Positions 18,371 through 28,086 of a stretch of 64,000 nt of DNA are shown in pieces. The stretch is from the NCBI RefSeq assembly GCF_000687835.1, contig NZ_JHYB01000003.1, positions 62,001 through 126,000 of the forward strand, read 5' to 3'. The notes under the pieces are model-generated. The model was given only the letters and a program-made list of their open reading frames with translations. It had not been told where the DNA came from and searched no databases. This stretch comes from Haploplasma modicum ATCC 29102 (GTDB lineage: Bacteria > Bacillota_I > Bacilli_A > Acholeplasmatales > Acholeplasmataceae). Position 1 is the first letter of the stretch. Every line of letters begins with the position of its first letter. Made by a program: the position numbers and the translations under genes.

Positions 18371-20482
18371 TCATCCTTTTTTTATACTAATATGAGTTTT
18401 AAGTATTTTTTTAATACCATGTTCAACACTAAAAGCAATTGTTAAAATATCACCACTTATTGCAACTACAATACCTTTACCATATAAATCATGAGTAATA
18501 ATATCGCCGGTATTAAAATCTTCAATCTCATTTTTCTCTTTATATATTTTCTTAACTTCATTTGGTTTTTCTAAAACTTTTCTTGTTTCTTTTTCCAAGA
18601 ATGCTTCTTTTAAAAATCTAGAAGGTCTATTATAGTTATATGTCCCATACATAACACGCATTTTAGTGTTTGTTAAGTATAAATCAATTTTCGCTCTAGT
18701 CACAGCAACATAAAATAATCTTCTTTCTTCTTCAAGTTTACTTAAATCATCAAAACTTCGGTGATTAGGAAAAATTGTTTCTTCTAATCCAACAATGAAA
18801 ACAACTTTAAACTCTAATCCTTTAACTTGATGAATTGTTGATAATCTGACTGAGTTATCATCATTTTTTAATACTTCTTGGTCGGTAAACAAACTAAGTT
18901 CATCAAGGATTGCTCTAATTTTTTCTAGATTTGTTCCTTCATACTTTGTTTTACCCATAAAAAACACTGATTTAAGTTCATTTATATTGTCTTTACGTTC
19001 TTTTTGTTTATCTTCTATTTCTTGATCCAATTCTTCTTGATAATTACTATAACGATATATTACATCGACAATTTCTTCAATATTTTCTAAGTCGTTTAGC
19101 TCTCTTCTAATATTAATAATTATATTTTTAAATTCAGTTAATATTTTTTTAGTTTGCGCTGATATAGTATTAATACTACTGATTGCATTTAACATTGTTA
19201 AATTATTCTCGAAAGCAAAATTTTCTAACTTGTTTTTAGTTGTATCACCAATTTTTCGTTTTGGCACATTAATAATTCTTTTTAAATAAAAATTACTTTC
19301 TTCAACTACAACCTTCAAATAAGCAAGCATATCTTTTACTTCTTTTCGGTCATAGAAAGACTGTCCCCCGTAAATAATATATGGAATATTTTCATAATTA
19401 AAATTATGTTCAAAGTTTCTAGATAAAACATTATTACGATATAACACTGCAATTTCATTATAAGAAATTCCTTCATATGTTAAATCTTTAATTTGGTTTG
19501 CGACAAAAAATGCTTCTTCCTTTTCATTATCAAATGTATATGTCTTAACATTTTTGCCACTTCCTAAATTACTACTTAAGTTTTTATTGCCTGTTCTACT
19601 TAAATTATGTTTAATAACTTTGTTTGCAAGTTCTAAAATATTATTAGTTGAACGATAATTTTCATCTAAAACAATTGTCTTGGCACCAAAATCTTTAACA
19701 TACATTTCATTATGTTCGTATTTTGCTCCTCTAAATGAATAAATACTTTGATCAGGATCCCCTACCACAAACATATTTTTATTATTTAATTGCTTTAAAA
19801 TTTGATATTGTAATTTATCTGTATCTTGAAATTCATCAACCAATATATGTTCAAACATATTTTGGTATTTGAGTCTAATATCTTCATTATTTTTAAATAA
19901 CTTATACACATATACAATTAAATCATCAAAATCCATTAAATTATCAGCAATTAATTTTTCTTGATATAAATCAAAAATATCTAACATTTTCTCATCATAC
20001 GTAAATTCTAACTCTGTTTTATGTCCTGATATTACACTTCTACAAAGTCTAACTGGATATTCCTTAATGTCTAAATCAAGTAGTCTAATAACCTCTCTTG
20101 TTATAGTAAGTGAATCATCCTGGTCTATAACAATAAAATCATTGTTATAGCCTAATTTTAAGTCTTTAGCATGTTCTCTTAAAACCTTTAGGCAAAATGC
20201 GTGGAATGTGTATAACCATGTTCCCATTTTATTAGGATAAATTATGCTATCTACTCTATCTCTTAATTCTTTTGCTGCTTTATTAGTAAATGTCACCCCT
20301 AATATTTTATTAGGATTAACATTATTTTTTTCAATTAAATAGGCAATTCTTGTTGTTAGTGTTTTAGTTTTACCAGTTCCTGCCCCTGCAACAACAAAAA
20401 GCGGAGTGCCTTGATGACGTACCGCCTTTAATTGGTTTTCGTTTAAGCTATTTAATTGTAAATCAATTTCTTCACTTTTCAC
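18371..20482 (-). CDS. pcrA: ATP-dependent DNA helicase PcrA/UvrD
   Basis: 703-residue 3'-5' superfamily 1A helicase of repair and replication. It begins LNENQLKAVRHQGTPLFVVAGAGTGKTKT (Q motif and Walker A in order) and has DEFQDTDKLQ, VGDPDQSIYSFRGA, LDENYRSTNN, the 2B-containing region from IIYGGQSFYDRKEVKDML on, STIHQVKGLEFKVVF and FYVAVTRAK. The C-terminus has the RNA-polymerase-interacting Tudor-like fold (TGDIITHDLYGKGIVVAI). It ends with TGA and is immediately followed by the compact paralogue; glnS precedes it by 11 bases. Confidence 0.94.
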   Translation of the reverse strand: MKSEEIDLQLNSLNENQLKAVRHQGTPLFVVAGAGTGKTKTLTTRIAYLIEKNNVNPNKILGVTFTNKAAKELRDRVDSIIYPNKMGTWLYTFHAFCLKVLREHAKDLKLGYNNDFIVIDQDDSLTITREVIRLLDLDIKEYPVRLCRSVISGHKTELEFTYDEKMLDIFDLYQEKLIADNLMDFDDLIVYVYKLFKNNEDIRLKYQNMFEHILVDEFQDTDKLQYQILKQLNNKNMFVVGDPDQSIYSFRGAKYEHNEMYVKDFGAKTIVLDENYRSTNNILELANKVIKHNLSRTGNKNLSSNLGSGKNVKTYTFDNEKEEAFFVANQIKDLTYEGISYNEIAVLYRNNVLSRNFEHNFNYENIPYIIYGGQSFYDRKEVKDMLAYLKVVVEESNFYLKRIINVPKRKIGDTTKNKLENFAFENNLTMLNAISSINTISAQTKKILTEFKNIIINIRRELNDLENIEEIVDVIYRYSNYQEELDQEIEDKQKERKDNINELKSVFFMGKTKYEGTNLEKIRAILDELSLFTDQEVLKNDDNSVRLSTIHQVKGLEFKVVFIVGLEETIFPNHRSFDDLSKLEEERRLFYVAVTRAKIDLYLTNTKMRVMYGTYNYNRPSRFLKEAFLEKETRKVLEKPNEVKKIYKEKNEIEDFNTGDIITHDLYGKGIVVAISGDILTIAFSVEHGIKKILKTHISIKKG

Positions 20483-20493
20483 AATATTTTCCC

Positions 20494-22125
20494 TTAATAA
20501 GATTTTTTAAGTGGCACAATCTCATTTAAAACTAAATGATCTTTATCACTATCTTCATCAATATTAAAAAATCCATGTCTAATTAATTGTAGTTTTTCAT
20601 TAACTTTTAAATATGCTACAGTTTTTTCAATAAATCCTTCTTTGGTTTGCCATGAATTATGATTAAATCTATCTAGTAAATCTTTAGACTTATCTTCATC
20701 CATAATCAGTGGTTCAAAGAAGTTGTATGTTACAGGATGGGCATTTAGGCTTGAAACAAATTGGATTGTTCCGTTTGGCTTTCTTGCATCAAAACCTGAA
20801 CCACTCTTTGTTTCTTCATCGTAAGTTGCTAAGATTTCAACAATATTACCATCCTTATCATAGATTACTTCATTTGCTTTAATGAAGTAAGCATTAAATA
20901 ATCTAACTTCAATTCCAAGTGCAAGTCTCTTATAATGTTTATTTGGTTTTTCTAAGACAAAATCTTCTCTATCAATATACAATTCTTTAGAAAAAACAAT
21001 TGATCTTGATCCTAAATCTTCATTGTTTGGATGAAATGGTACATCGATCATTTCATATTTTCCTTCAGGATAGTTAGTAATAGTTACTTTAATTGGATCA
21101 ATTACTGCCATTACTCTTCTTGCTTTATCATTTAAGTCATCTCTTAAGCTTGATTCAAGCATGTCTGCACTTACTGTTGAGTTAACTTTTGATAGTCCTG
21201 TTGATAAAATAAAGTTCTTTATGGCAGCTGGAGTATATCCCCTTCTTCTAAGACCTGAAAGTGTTGGCATTCTAGGATCATCCCAGCCTCTAACTAACTT
21301 AGATTCAACAAGACGAAGTAAATATCTTTTACTCATTACAGTATCTTCTATTCCAAGACGACCAAATTCAATTTGTCTTGGTACATTTTCCATTTCTGTT
21401 TCTCTAACCACCCAATCATAAAGTGGACGGTGATCCTCAAACTCTAAACTACATAGTGAATGAGTTATTCCTTCAATAGCATCTTCAATCGGATGAGCAA
21501 AATCATACATTGGATAAATTACCCATTCATCTTTAGTGTTGTGGTGATATGCAAATAAAATACGATATAAAATTGGATCTCTCATATTCATATTAGGACT
21601 TTCCATATCTATTTTTGCTCTCAAGACACATTCGCCTTCTTTAAACTTACCATTTTTCATATCTTCAAATAATTCTAAGTTTTTTGAAACTTCTGTATCT
21701 CTGTATGGTGAGTTTGTTCCTTTAACTTCAAAAGAACCTCTTTGCTTATTAATTTCTTCAGGTGTTGAGAAATCAACATAAGCTAATCCCTTCTTAATTA
21801 AAATAACTGCTCTTTTATACATCTCTCCAAAATAATCAGAAGCAAAAAAGACATGATTTGGATCATAACCTAACCATTTAATATCTTCTTTAATTGCCTT
21901 AACATATTTTTCTTCTTCTTTTTCTGGATTTGTATCATCATATCTTAAGTTCGTTGTTCCACCAAAGTGTTTTGCAAGTTCAAAGTTTTGAATTATTGCT
22001 CTGGCATGACCAATATGTAAAAATCCATTTGGTTCAGGTGGAAATCTAGTAATGATTTTAGTATGTTTTTTATTCTCTAAATCATTTTCCATAATTGTTT
22101 TAATAAAGTTTGATTGATTTTCCAT
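20494..22125 (-). CDS. glnS: Glutaminyl-tRNA synthetase
   Basis: Class I synthetase charging tRNA-Gln with glutamine. TRFPPEPNGFLHIGHA carries the HIGH motif, VMSKR is the KMSKS loop, and YDDTNPEKEEEKYV, YPMYDFAHPIEDAIEGITHSLCSLEFEDHRPLYDW are diagnostic for GlnRS over GluRS; both C-terminal beta-barrels are present (543 residues, normal for bacterial GlnRS). GAGGTG precedes the ATG. A dedicated GlnRS is unusual for this type of organism, where transamidation by GatCAB is the rule. It leads the glnS-pcrA-mini-helicase unit. Confidence 0.95.
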   Translation of the reverse strand: MENQSNFIKTIMENDLENKKHTKIITRFPPEPNGFLHIGHARAIIQNFELAKHFGGTTNLRYDDTNPEKEEEKYVKAIKEDIKWLGYDPNHVFFASDYFGEMYKRAVILIKKGLAYVDFSTPEEINKQRGSFEVKGTNSPYRDTEVSKNLELFEDMKNGKFKEGECVLRAKIDMESPNMNMRDPILYRILFAYHHNTKDEWVIYPMYDFAHPIEDAIEGITHSLCSLEFEDHRPLYDWVVRETEMENVPRQIEFGRLGIEDTVMSKRYLLRLVESKLVRGWDDPRMPTLSGLRRRGYTPAAIKNFILSTGLSKVNSTVSADMLESSLRDDLNDKARRVMAVIDPIKVTITNYPEGKYEMIDVPFHPNNEDLGSRSIVFSKELYIDREDFVLEKPNKHYKRLALGIEVRLFNAYFIKANEVIYDKDGNIVEILATYDEETKSGSGFDARKPNGTIQFVSSLNAHPVTYNFFEPLIMDEDKSKDLLDRFNHNSWQTKEGFIEKTVAYLKVNEKLQLIRHGFFNIDEDSDKDHLVLNEIVPLKKSY

Positions 22126-22205
22126 TTTTAAGCACCTCGCTACTATTCTTTATTATATGATAAAACCCTAAAATTAACAACTTTTATCAACATTTTAAAT
22201 AAGAA

Positions 22206-22234
22206 ACTTTAAGTAATTTTTAAATACTTAAAGT
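22206..22234 (-). terminator. Hairpin after the rRNA methyltransferase gene
   Basis: A perfect 10-bp stem ACTTTAAGTA/TACTTAAAGT with a 9-base loop lies 18 bases after the stop codon on the minus strand. The following sequence is only moderately T-rich, so it may be a weak terminator. Confidence 0.5.
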
Positions 22235-22251
22235 CAGTTATCAATATTTAT

Positions 22252-23508
22252 TTAATTTATTAAATCTAATATTACTAATGTCTCAAATGAGTTTGTTTCA
22301 GGGAACATTTTAATTGGAGTAATTTCTTTAATTTCATATTTGTTTGCAAGCAATTTTGTATCTCTAATTAATGATTGAAGGTTACATGACATATAAATGA
22401 TTCTTTTAATTTTTTTGTTTAATAAACTATTAACAAATTTCTTATCTAAACCTTGTCTTGGTGGATCTACAAGTAAAGTATCACATGTTAGCTCATCGAT
22501 TAAATCTTCAGCATTACCAAGTAATAAGTTTACTTCTTTGTCTTTAAATATTTCTTTAGCAAGTTTAATATTTTCAGGATTATTATCAATCAATGTTAAT
22601 TTTTTATTATTATCTAAAACATTATATGAAATACTACCTATTCCACTATATGCATCAATAATACTTTTACCTAAAATATGTTTTCTTATTTCTTCAAATA
22701 CTAAATCTTGAACTTTAAAGTTAACTTGCATAAAACTCTTTGTTGTCATAATTAAATTATTTTCATTTAAGAAATCTTGACCTCTTAGTGTGTATGTTTT
22801 GTTACCTAGGATTTTATTAACATCATCTTTAATATTTAGGGTAACTCCTAAAACATTTTTATCTAAATCAAGAAGCTCTAATATTTCATGTAGACCAATA
22901 AAACTTCTTCTAGTAGAAACTAATGTTACTAGTAATTTATTTTCTGAATTATTTTTTATCATTAAATGTTTTAATATATTAAAATCAACAGTAATTTTTG
23001 CATCATTTAATTTTTTAACTAAAATATTAGCATTATCATTAGCAATATCTAGCCTATCAGTTTTTACTAATCTAGTTTCATTATAATCATATAGTCCAAG
23101 TGTTAATATTTTATTATTCATTATATGGAATGTTACTTTATTTCTATATGATGAATTATTATTATCTGTAATAATCGGAGCTATTTCAAAATCCTTGTTA
23201 AATGCTTTGTTAAATGATTTTAATGTAATATCACTTTGCCATTTTAGTTGCATGTCAAATGATAAATGGCTCATATTAAGACTTCCTAATAAGACACTAT
23301 CTTTTAGTCGATCTTTTGATGGTTTAATTACTTTTATAAGTTTGGCTATAGCAAACTTCTCTTTTACTTTAAGCACTAAAGCACGAACTAACTCGTCTTT
23401 TAATGCTCCTTTGATATAAACATATATATCATCAACAATTGCAATCCCATCACCTTTATAATCTAAATCTATTATTGTTACTTCTATTTCTTTTTTTACT
23501 TCTAACAT
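22252..23508 (-). CDS. rlmD: 23S rRNA (uracil-5-)-methyltransferase, RumA/TrmA family
   Basis: SAM-dependent enzyme that makes 5-methyluridine in 23S rRNA. An N-terminal TRAM domain (about 1-60, IDLDYKGDGIAIVDD), the SAM motif IDAYSGIGSISYNVL, VDPPRQGLD and the nucleophile Cys in YMSCNLQSLIRD are visible. The four Fe-S cluster cysteines of E. coli RlmD are not seen: the region around LLGSLNMSHLSFDMQLKWQ has serine, asparagine and histidine instead. 418 residues is slightly short. Which uridine (747, 1939 or both, as in RlmCD) is modified cannot be decided here. Confidence 0.88.
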   Translation of the reverse strand: MLEVKKEIEVTIIDLDYKGDGIAIVDDIYVYIKGALKDELVRALVLKVKEKFAIAKLIKVIKPSKDRLKDSVLLGSLNMSHLSFDMQLKWQSDITLKSFNKAFNKDFEIAPIITDNNNSSYRNKVTFHIMNNKILTLGLYDYNETRLVKTDRLDIANDNANILVKKLNDAKITVDFNILKHLMIKNNSENKLLVTLVSTRRSFIGLHEILELLDLDKNVLGVTLNIKDDVNKILGNKTYTLRGQDFLNENNLIMTTKSFMQVNFKVQDLVFEEIRKHILGKSIIDAYSGIGSISYNVLDNNKKLTLIDNNPENIKLAKEIFKDKEVNLLLGNAEDLIDELTCDTLLVDPPRQGLDKKFVNSLLNKKIKRIIYMSCNLQSLIRDTKLLANKYEIKEITPIKMFPETNSFETLVILDLIN

Positions 23509-23584
23509 AAAAACTCCTTCTTTTATTACATATCATAATAAATACTTATATATTATACCTTATTTTAATAAATTTAATCATATA

Positions 23585-23607
23585 ATATAAAAACCTCTAA
23601 AAGAGGT
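23585..23607 (-). terminator. Terminator of the 507-residue membrane-anchored protein gene
   Basis: The stem ACCTCT/AGAGGT lies 10 bases after the stop codon and is followed by TTTTATATTATATG on the minus strand. Confidence 0.6.
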
Positions 23608-23616
23608 CTTTATGTA

Positions 23617-25140
23617 TTATGGATTTAAGTTTGTATAAGAATTAATAATATCTAATAATTCTTGTTGTTTTAGTGGATCTAATGATTCATATTCAGTTAT
23701 TAAATTTGAAACATCTTGACTAATGTCATCACCATTTGTAATACCTGTAATAATATCTGCTACAATTAAGTCTATTTCAGGTGTTATCGAGTTTGAAAGA
23801 ATTTCATTTAACATGTCTGATGCATTAATACCTTCAAATTCAAAGACTAAATTATTTGATGCCACTTTAACATTAGTTACTTTTATTCCTGATTCATTAA
23901 AGTTTGCAAAGAATCCTGTAACTCTAAACTTGTTGTTTTCAAAATTTAGTCCCTCACTACTAATTTGTCCAATGATTGTTGTAATCAAATCTGTTTCGAT
24001 TTCTAAATCACCAAATTTTACTTTTGTAAGTTCTAAAACTAAATCATTATTTTCTTTTAATGGATTTAAATTAAATTCTACATTAGTTTTAAAATAATTA
24101 CCATTTTTACCAAGTTTGACTGGAACATTTAAAACTAAGCTTTCTGTTACATCAAAATAAGGTAGTCCTACAACAAGTTCAAAATCTTTATAAACTGTCT
24201 CTTTTGAAATGTATGAGTTTGCTGCATTTTCTCCTCCAGTAATTAAATAGTTAATTACTCGGTATAGTTCAAAATCGTTAAAATTCATATGATTTCCATT
24301 TAAAATTAATGAAGAGATTGCTTTATCTTTTAGGAATGTTTCAAATTCAGATTCTGTTTTAATTTTATCTGATTCTAATAAAGTTTTTTCAAGCTTAGAG
24401 GTTCTAAGTTTAGTAAAATCAATTTCACCACCTAAAATATAATCTTCTCCTTCTTCAACAATGCCAAGGCTTACTAAACTATTTTCTTTAGCAATATTTA
24501 ATAAAGCATTAATTAATTCATTGTTCTCTGTCTCAAGAATTGTAGTTAGGTCAATTGTTAATTCTAATTTTGATTTATCAAATGTACCTAAATTATTTAA
24601 AGCATCATTGATAATCTTATCAAAATCAACTACTTTGGAAGCAAGATTTAGAGCCCATTTGAATGGAATATTTCCCATATTGACTTTCTTTAACTTAAAA
24701 ACCATTACCCCGTCGGTTGAATCGATTACCTCAAAACTAATAAGTGCTCTTGTTTTGTATGTCATTATTCTAGCATTTAAATGAACCCCAACAATAACAT
24801 TCAATGTTTTTTCATTTAACTCTAACCATACACCTTGAAACATAATATTTTCATTTACATAAACATAATTTGGATCACTAGTATTTGACATACCGGTTAA
24901 AGCCTTGATAATTTCATTATTTAAAGCATCTTCTCCAAGCCCAAGTGAAATTATATTTGTACCAGTAATTAATTTTTCAAGTTCTTCTTCAATTAATTCT
25001 TCTAAATTAATTGCTTGATTTGAAGTTTCTGGCACTTTTACTGACTTATACATCAAGGCAAGTGGTAAGCCAATTAAAACAACAAAAAATAATATAATAC
25101 TTAATAACCACTTAATTGGTTTTAAAATTAGTTTTAGCAT
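23617..25140 (-). CDS. Membrane-anchored extracytoplasmic protein, function unknown
   Basis: 507 residues. One N-terminal membrane segment (WLLSIILFFVVLIGLPLALMY) after a basic start predicts an anchored protein facing outside. The rest is soluble, rich in Leu, Asn, Glu and beta-type alternation. Two halves look related: VFKLKKVNMGNIPFKWAL at about 150 and LVLELTKVKFGDLEIETDL at about 380 share a pattern, weakly recalling the YpmS/DUF2140 fold in tandem; this is a suggestion only. The last about 45 residues are polar and helical. It is monocistronic, between tsaD and the methyltransferase. No enzyme motif is recognised. Confidence 0.7.
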   Translation of the reverse strand: MLKLILKPIKWLLSIILFFVVLIGLPLALMYKSVKVPETSNQAINLEELIEEELEKLITGTNIISLGLGEDALNNEIIKALTGMSNTSDPNYVYVNENIMFQGVWLELNEKTLNVIVGVHLNARIMTYKTRALISFEVIDSTDGVMVFKLKKVNMGNIPFKWALNLASKVVDFDKIINDALNNLGTFDKSKLELTIDLTTILETENNELINALLNIAKENSLVSLGIVEEGEDYILGGEIDFTKLRTSKLEKTLLESDKIKTESEFETFLKDKAISSLILNGNHMNFNDFELYRVINYLITGGENAANSYISKETVYKDFELVVGLPYFDVTESLVLNVPVKLGKNGNYFKTNVEFNLNPLKENNDLVLELTKVKFGDLEIETDLITTIIGQISSEGLNFENNKFRVTGFFANFNESGIKVTNVKVASNNLVFEFEGINASDMLNEILSNSITPEIDLIVADIITGITNGDDISQDVSNLITEYESLDPLKQQELLDIINSYTNLNP

Positions 25141-25214
25141 AAAAAAATTACCTCCTTTATCTAAATTTATAATAATCTATTTAGACAAAAAAAGCAATTG
25201 TTTTGAATTTAAAA

Positions 25215-26210
25215 CTATATATTTTGTTTTGTAGAAAATCCTTTAATGATGTAGTTTTCATTAACACCACTAACTGATTCTTGAACGAATGCTGCACTTG
25301 CAATCATTGCTGCATTATCAGTACAGTACTTAAAACTTGGAATTAAAACTTCTAAACCCTTTATCTCTTCATTAACTCTTCTTCTAAGTTCACTATTGGC
25401 AGCAACACCGCCTGCTAAAATAAATTGTTTAACATCATATTTTTTAATTGCATTAAGTGATTTTTCTAATAAAACATCCATTACACTATTTTGAAATGAT
25501 GTTGCCATATCATTTACATTAACTTCTAAACCTTTTTGATTTAAGTTATGAACCTTATTAATTACTGCACTTTTTAGGCCTGAAAAACTAAAATTAAACT
25601 CATCTTTATCTAATAAAACACGTGGTAGATCGTAAGTATCTTTCCCAAGTTTAGCCAGTTTATCAATTACTGGCCCTCCTGGATATGATAAGCCTAGAGT
25701 TCTTGCAACCTTATCATATGCCTCACCAACTGCATCATCTAGTGTTGTTCCAATAATTTCAAAATCAAAATCTTTATTCATATAAATTAACTCTGTATGG
25801 CCGCCACTTACTAATAAAGCCATTAGTGGAAACTTCATTTCATTTTCAATTCCTGCCGCATAAATATGTCCAATTAAATGGTTTACACCGATTATTTTTA
25901 TATTATTTGCATAGGCAAATGCTGTTGCTGCATTAATTCCAACTAATAAAGATCCAATTAAACCAGGTCCTTGTGTCACTGCTACTAAATCAATTTCACT
26001 AACATTGATATTCGCTTTGCTAATAGCTTCTTCAATTAATCTTGTTACATGTTTAACATGGTTTCTACTTGCTATTTCTGGAACAACTCCACCATATATT
26101 GTGTGTATATCTATTTGAGAAAATACGATATGTGATAAAACTTCTTTTTGGTCTTTAAGTATAGCGACACTTGTTTCATCACAGCTACTTTCAATTGCTA
26201 ATACTATCAT
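25215..26210 (-). CDS. tsaD: tRNA N6-threonylcarbamoyladenosine transferase TsaD
   Basis: 331-residue Kae1/ASKHA enzyme that transfers threonylcarbamoyl to A37 of ANN-decoding tRNAs with TsaB and TsaE. It begins [22 protein letters not shown] and the metal motif HLIGHIYAA (HxxxH), [10 protein letters not shown] and [12 protein letters not shown] are present. It is the last gene of the S1-tsaE-tsaB-rimI-tsaD unit, one base after rimI. The start ATG is shared in context with an upstream GGAG. Confidence 0.97.
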   Translation of the reverse strand: MIVLAIESSCDETSVAILKDQKEVLSHIVFSQIDIHTIYGGVVPEIASRNHVKHVTRLIEEAISKANINVSEIDLVAVTQGPGLIGSLLVGINAATAFAYANNIKIIGVNHLIGHIYAAGIENEMKFPLMALLVSGGHTELIYMNKDFDFEIIGTTLDDAVGEAYDKVARTLGLSYPGGPVIDKLAKLGKDTYDLPRVLLDKDEFNFSFSGLKSAVINKVHNLNQKGLEVNVNDMATSFQNSVMDVLLEKSLNAIKKYDVKQFILAGGVAANSELRRRVNEEIKGLEVLIPSFKYCTDNAAMIASAAFVQESVSGVNENYIIKGFSTKQNI

Positions 26211-26211
26211 T

Positions 26212-26640
26212 TTATAACTCCTTCATTAATACTAAGGCATCTTCGGTTTCATAATAATTTTTTCTAACATTTATTAAATAAAAATCATTTTTAGCATAAA
26301 ACTTTTGTGCTTTAATATTACTCCTTCTTACTTCTAAAGTAATTGTTTTTACATCTTCATTTTTAAAAAGATTAATAACTTCATTAAATAATAAAGTTCC
26401 AAATCCTCTTTGTTGATAAAAATCATCAACAACAAAATTTAATAACTCTCCTGTGTCATCATAATATCTACAACCAATATAACCAATTATTTGTTTATTT
26501 TGTTCATAAACAAAAAATCTAGCAAAAGGATTATACATAATTTCCGAGTATAGGAATTTTTCACCTAAAGTATCTTTAAGTATCTTTTTTTCCAAATTAA
26601 CAACACTTACAATGTCATTTAATTCCATTTTTCTGATCAT
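26212..26640 (-). CDS. rimI: RimI-type GNAT N-acetyltransferase
   Basis: 142 residues of GNAT fold with the acetyl-CoA binding pattern [14 protein letters not shown] (RxxGxG/A) and the C-terminal [16 protein letters not shown] typical of RimI (N-terminal acetylation of ribosomal protein S18). Its usual place between tsaB and tsaD supports the name. Its start overlaps tsaB by 26 bases; an in-frame ATG four codons later (26628) is also possible and neither has a strong ribosome binding site, consistent with coupling to tsaB. Confidence 0.88.
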   Translation of the reverse strand: MIRKMELNDIVSVVNLEKKILKDTLGEKFLYSEIMYNPFARFFVYEQNKQIIGYIGCRYYDDTGELLNFVVDDFYQQRGFGTLLFNEVINLFKNEDVKTITLEVRRSNIKAQKFYAKNDFYLINVRKNYYETEDALVLMKEL

Positions 26641-27196
26641 ATTCGTTTTCTGCTTCAGTCTTTCTTAAATAATTGGGTTCAAGTAAAAATACGTCTTTTA
26701 CTTCTTCACTATTATTAATTATAATATCTAAATCTACTTTAATTGTATCTTCATTTAAAATAATATAGTCTTTGTTTTCTTTTAAGTTATCTAAACTAAT
26801 ATATTTATCACCGCTAATAGATTTACCAAAAGTGTGATTATTTGCAAAATAAAAACCTCTTCTAGCATCAATTGCAGCAGTTATATTTTCGTATCCGCTT
26901 GATAGAAAAATTAGGCTACTAATCTGTTCTAGTTTAATATTCTTACTGTATGCTAATGTCTTAGCAACTACAACTGCTACTCTATTACCTGTATATGAAC
27001 CTGGTCCAATACCAACGATAATTTTATCTAGATTTTCTAACTTTATATTTTCTTCATTAAGTAAAACTTCAATTTCATTGACTAAGTAAGCGGCATTATC
27101 GTTTTTACCTAATCTAGTTCTAATTATATTTTTATCATCATTTTTTAAACCAACAACTAAGAGATTAGTTGCGGTATCAATTACTAAAACTTTCAT
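26615..27196 (-). CDS. tsaB: t6A synthesis scaffold protein TsaB
   Basis: 193-residue ASKHA-fold partner of TsaD. It begins VLVIDTATNLLVVGL and has VGIGPGSYTGNRVAVVVAKTLAY, the signature of TsaB. It is shorter than the about 230 residues common in Bacilli, lacking much of the C-terminal part. TGA is the stop (26615), useful proof of TGA as a stop codon here. It overlaps tsaE by four bases (ATGA). Confidence 0.94.
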   Translation of the reverse strand: MKVLVIDTATNLLVVGLKNDDKNIIRTRLGKNDNAAYLVNEIEVLLNEENIKLENLDKIIVGIGPGSYTGNRVAVVVAKTLAYSKNIKLEQISSLIFLSSGYENITAAIDARRGFYFANNHTFGKSISGDKYISLDNLKENKDYIILNEDTIKVDLDIIINNSEEVKDVFLLEPNYLRKTEAENEYDQKNGIK

Positions 27197-27642
27197 ATCT
27201 CATTTATTTCCTTTTCATACATCTCATTTGGTGATGAGAATTTAAATGTTCGATTATTTAAGTTACCTTCAATTTTAACTAAAATATAGTTATCCGGAAG
27301 TAAGTCAACTACTTGATATGGCCACTCGATAACAACAAAACTATCTTTGTCAAAAACATATTCTTCTAAATCAAAATCTAGACCGATATCTATAAGTCTA
27401 TATAAGTCTAAGTGATATAATTTTGCTTCATCATTTTCATATTCTTTCATAATAGTGAATGTCGGGCTCTTAATAACATCCGTTATTCCAAGTCCCTTTG
27501 CAATACCTTTAGTTAGGGTCGTCTTACCTGCAGCTAAATCTCCATCTAACAAAAAAACAACATGTCTGCCTTTAAAGATATTACCTATTTTCTTTCCTAA
27601 TTCTATTGTTTCTAATTCACTATTCGTTGTTACTACTTTCAT
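27193..27642 (-). CDS. tsaE: t6A synthesis ATPase TsaE
   Basis: 149-residue P-loop ATPase that resets the TsaBD complex. Walker A LDGDLAAGKTTLTKGIAKGLG, the family motif KSPTFTIMKEY, YHLDLYRL and IEWPY are visible. It ends in TGA overlapping the tsaB start and overlaps the upstream S1 gene by 23 bases, so the operon is tightly coupled. Confidence 0.95.
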   Translation of the reverse strand: MKVVTTNSELETIELGKKIGNIFKGRHVVFLLDGDLAAGKTTLTKGIAKGLGITDVIKSPTFTIMKEYENDEAKLYHLDLYRLIDIGLDFDLEEYVFDKDSFVVIEWPYQVVDLLPDNYILVKIEGNLNNRTFKFSSPNEMYEKEINEI

Positions 27643-27970
27643 CTTTTTCTACCTTCTTCTTTGCTACCCATTCAGGTAATCTATTTCTCAATGAATGAAA
27701 ACCTATAATTATTGGAATGCTCTTACTTATTTTTTTATTGATTTCATGACAACTTTTATAACTAAGTTTGTATCTTTTAGTTTCTTCGTCAACTTCAATC
27801 ACTTGAAGTCTAACTATGTCATTAGTATTAAAAATATTTTCTATATCAGCAACAAAAAGTTCGGATATTTCTGAAATGTGAACTAAGCCATTATACTCAC
27901 CACAATTAACAAACATCCCATACTCTTGAAAACCTGTAATTTTGCACTCGATTAAGTCGTTTTTCTTCAT
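27620..27970 (-). CDS. S1-domain RNA-binding protein (YugI/CvfD-like)
   Basis: 116 residues. A single S1 OB-fold (about 3-72, CKITGFQEYGMFVNCGEYNGLVHISEIS) is followed by a short tail with GFHSLRNRLPEWVAKK, resembling the C-terminal segment of the YugI/GSP13/CvfD group of ribosome-associated post-transcriptional regulators. It is the first gene of the t6A operon, with an extended -10 element 20 bases upstream. Linking a translation regulator to tRNA modification genes fits, but is inference. Confidence 0.85.
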   Translation of the reverse strand: MKKNDLIECKITGFQEYGMFVNCGEYNGLVHISEISELFVADIENIFNTNDIVRLQVIEVDEETKRYKLSYKSCHEINKKISKSIPIIIGFHSLRNRLPEWVAKKKVEKDESSNNE

Positions 27971-27989
27971 AATTCTACCTCTTTTTATT

Positions 27990-27998
27990 ATTATAACA
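27990..27998 (-). promoter_or_regulatory. Extended -10 promoter of the S1-tsaEB-rimI-tsaD operon
   Basis: The minus strand reads TGTTATAAT, 20 bases upstream of the S1 gene start. Confidence 0.6.
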
Positions 27999-28048
27999 TA
28001 ATAATTAGTATGATAAAAAATATATAGCTTAATATCTTATTTTTCACA

Positions 28049-28081
28049 TTAAAAAACCTAGTAACAATTTATTACTAGGTT
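28049..28081 (-). terminator. Terminator of the Ig-like surface protein gene
   Basis: The stem AACCTAGTAA/TTACTAGGTT (28055-28064 with 28072-28081) is followed by TTTTTT on the minus strand. Confidence 0.85.
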
Positions 28082-28086
28082 AAAAA

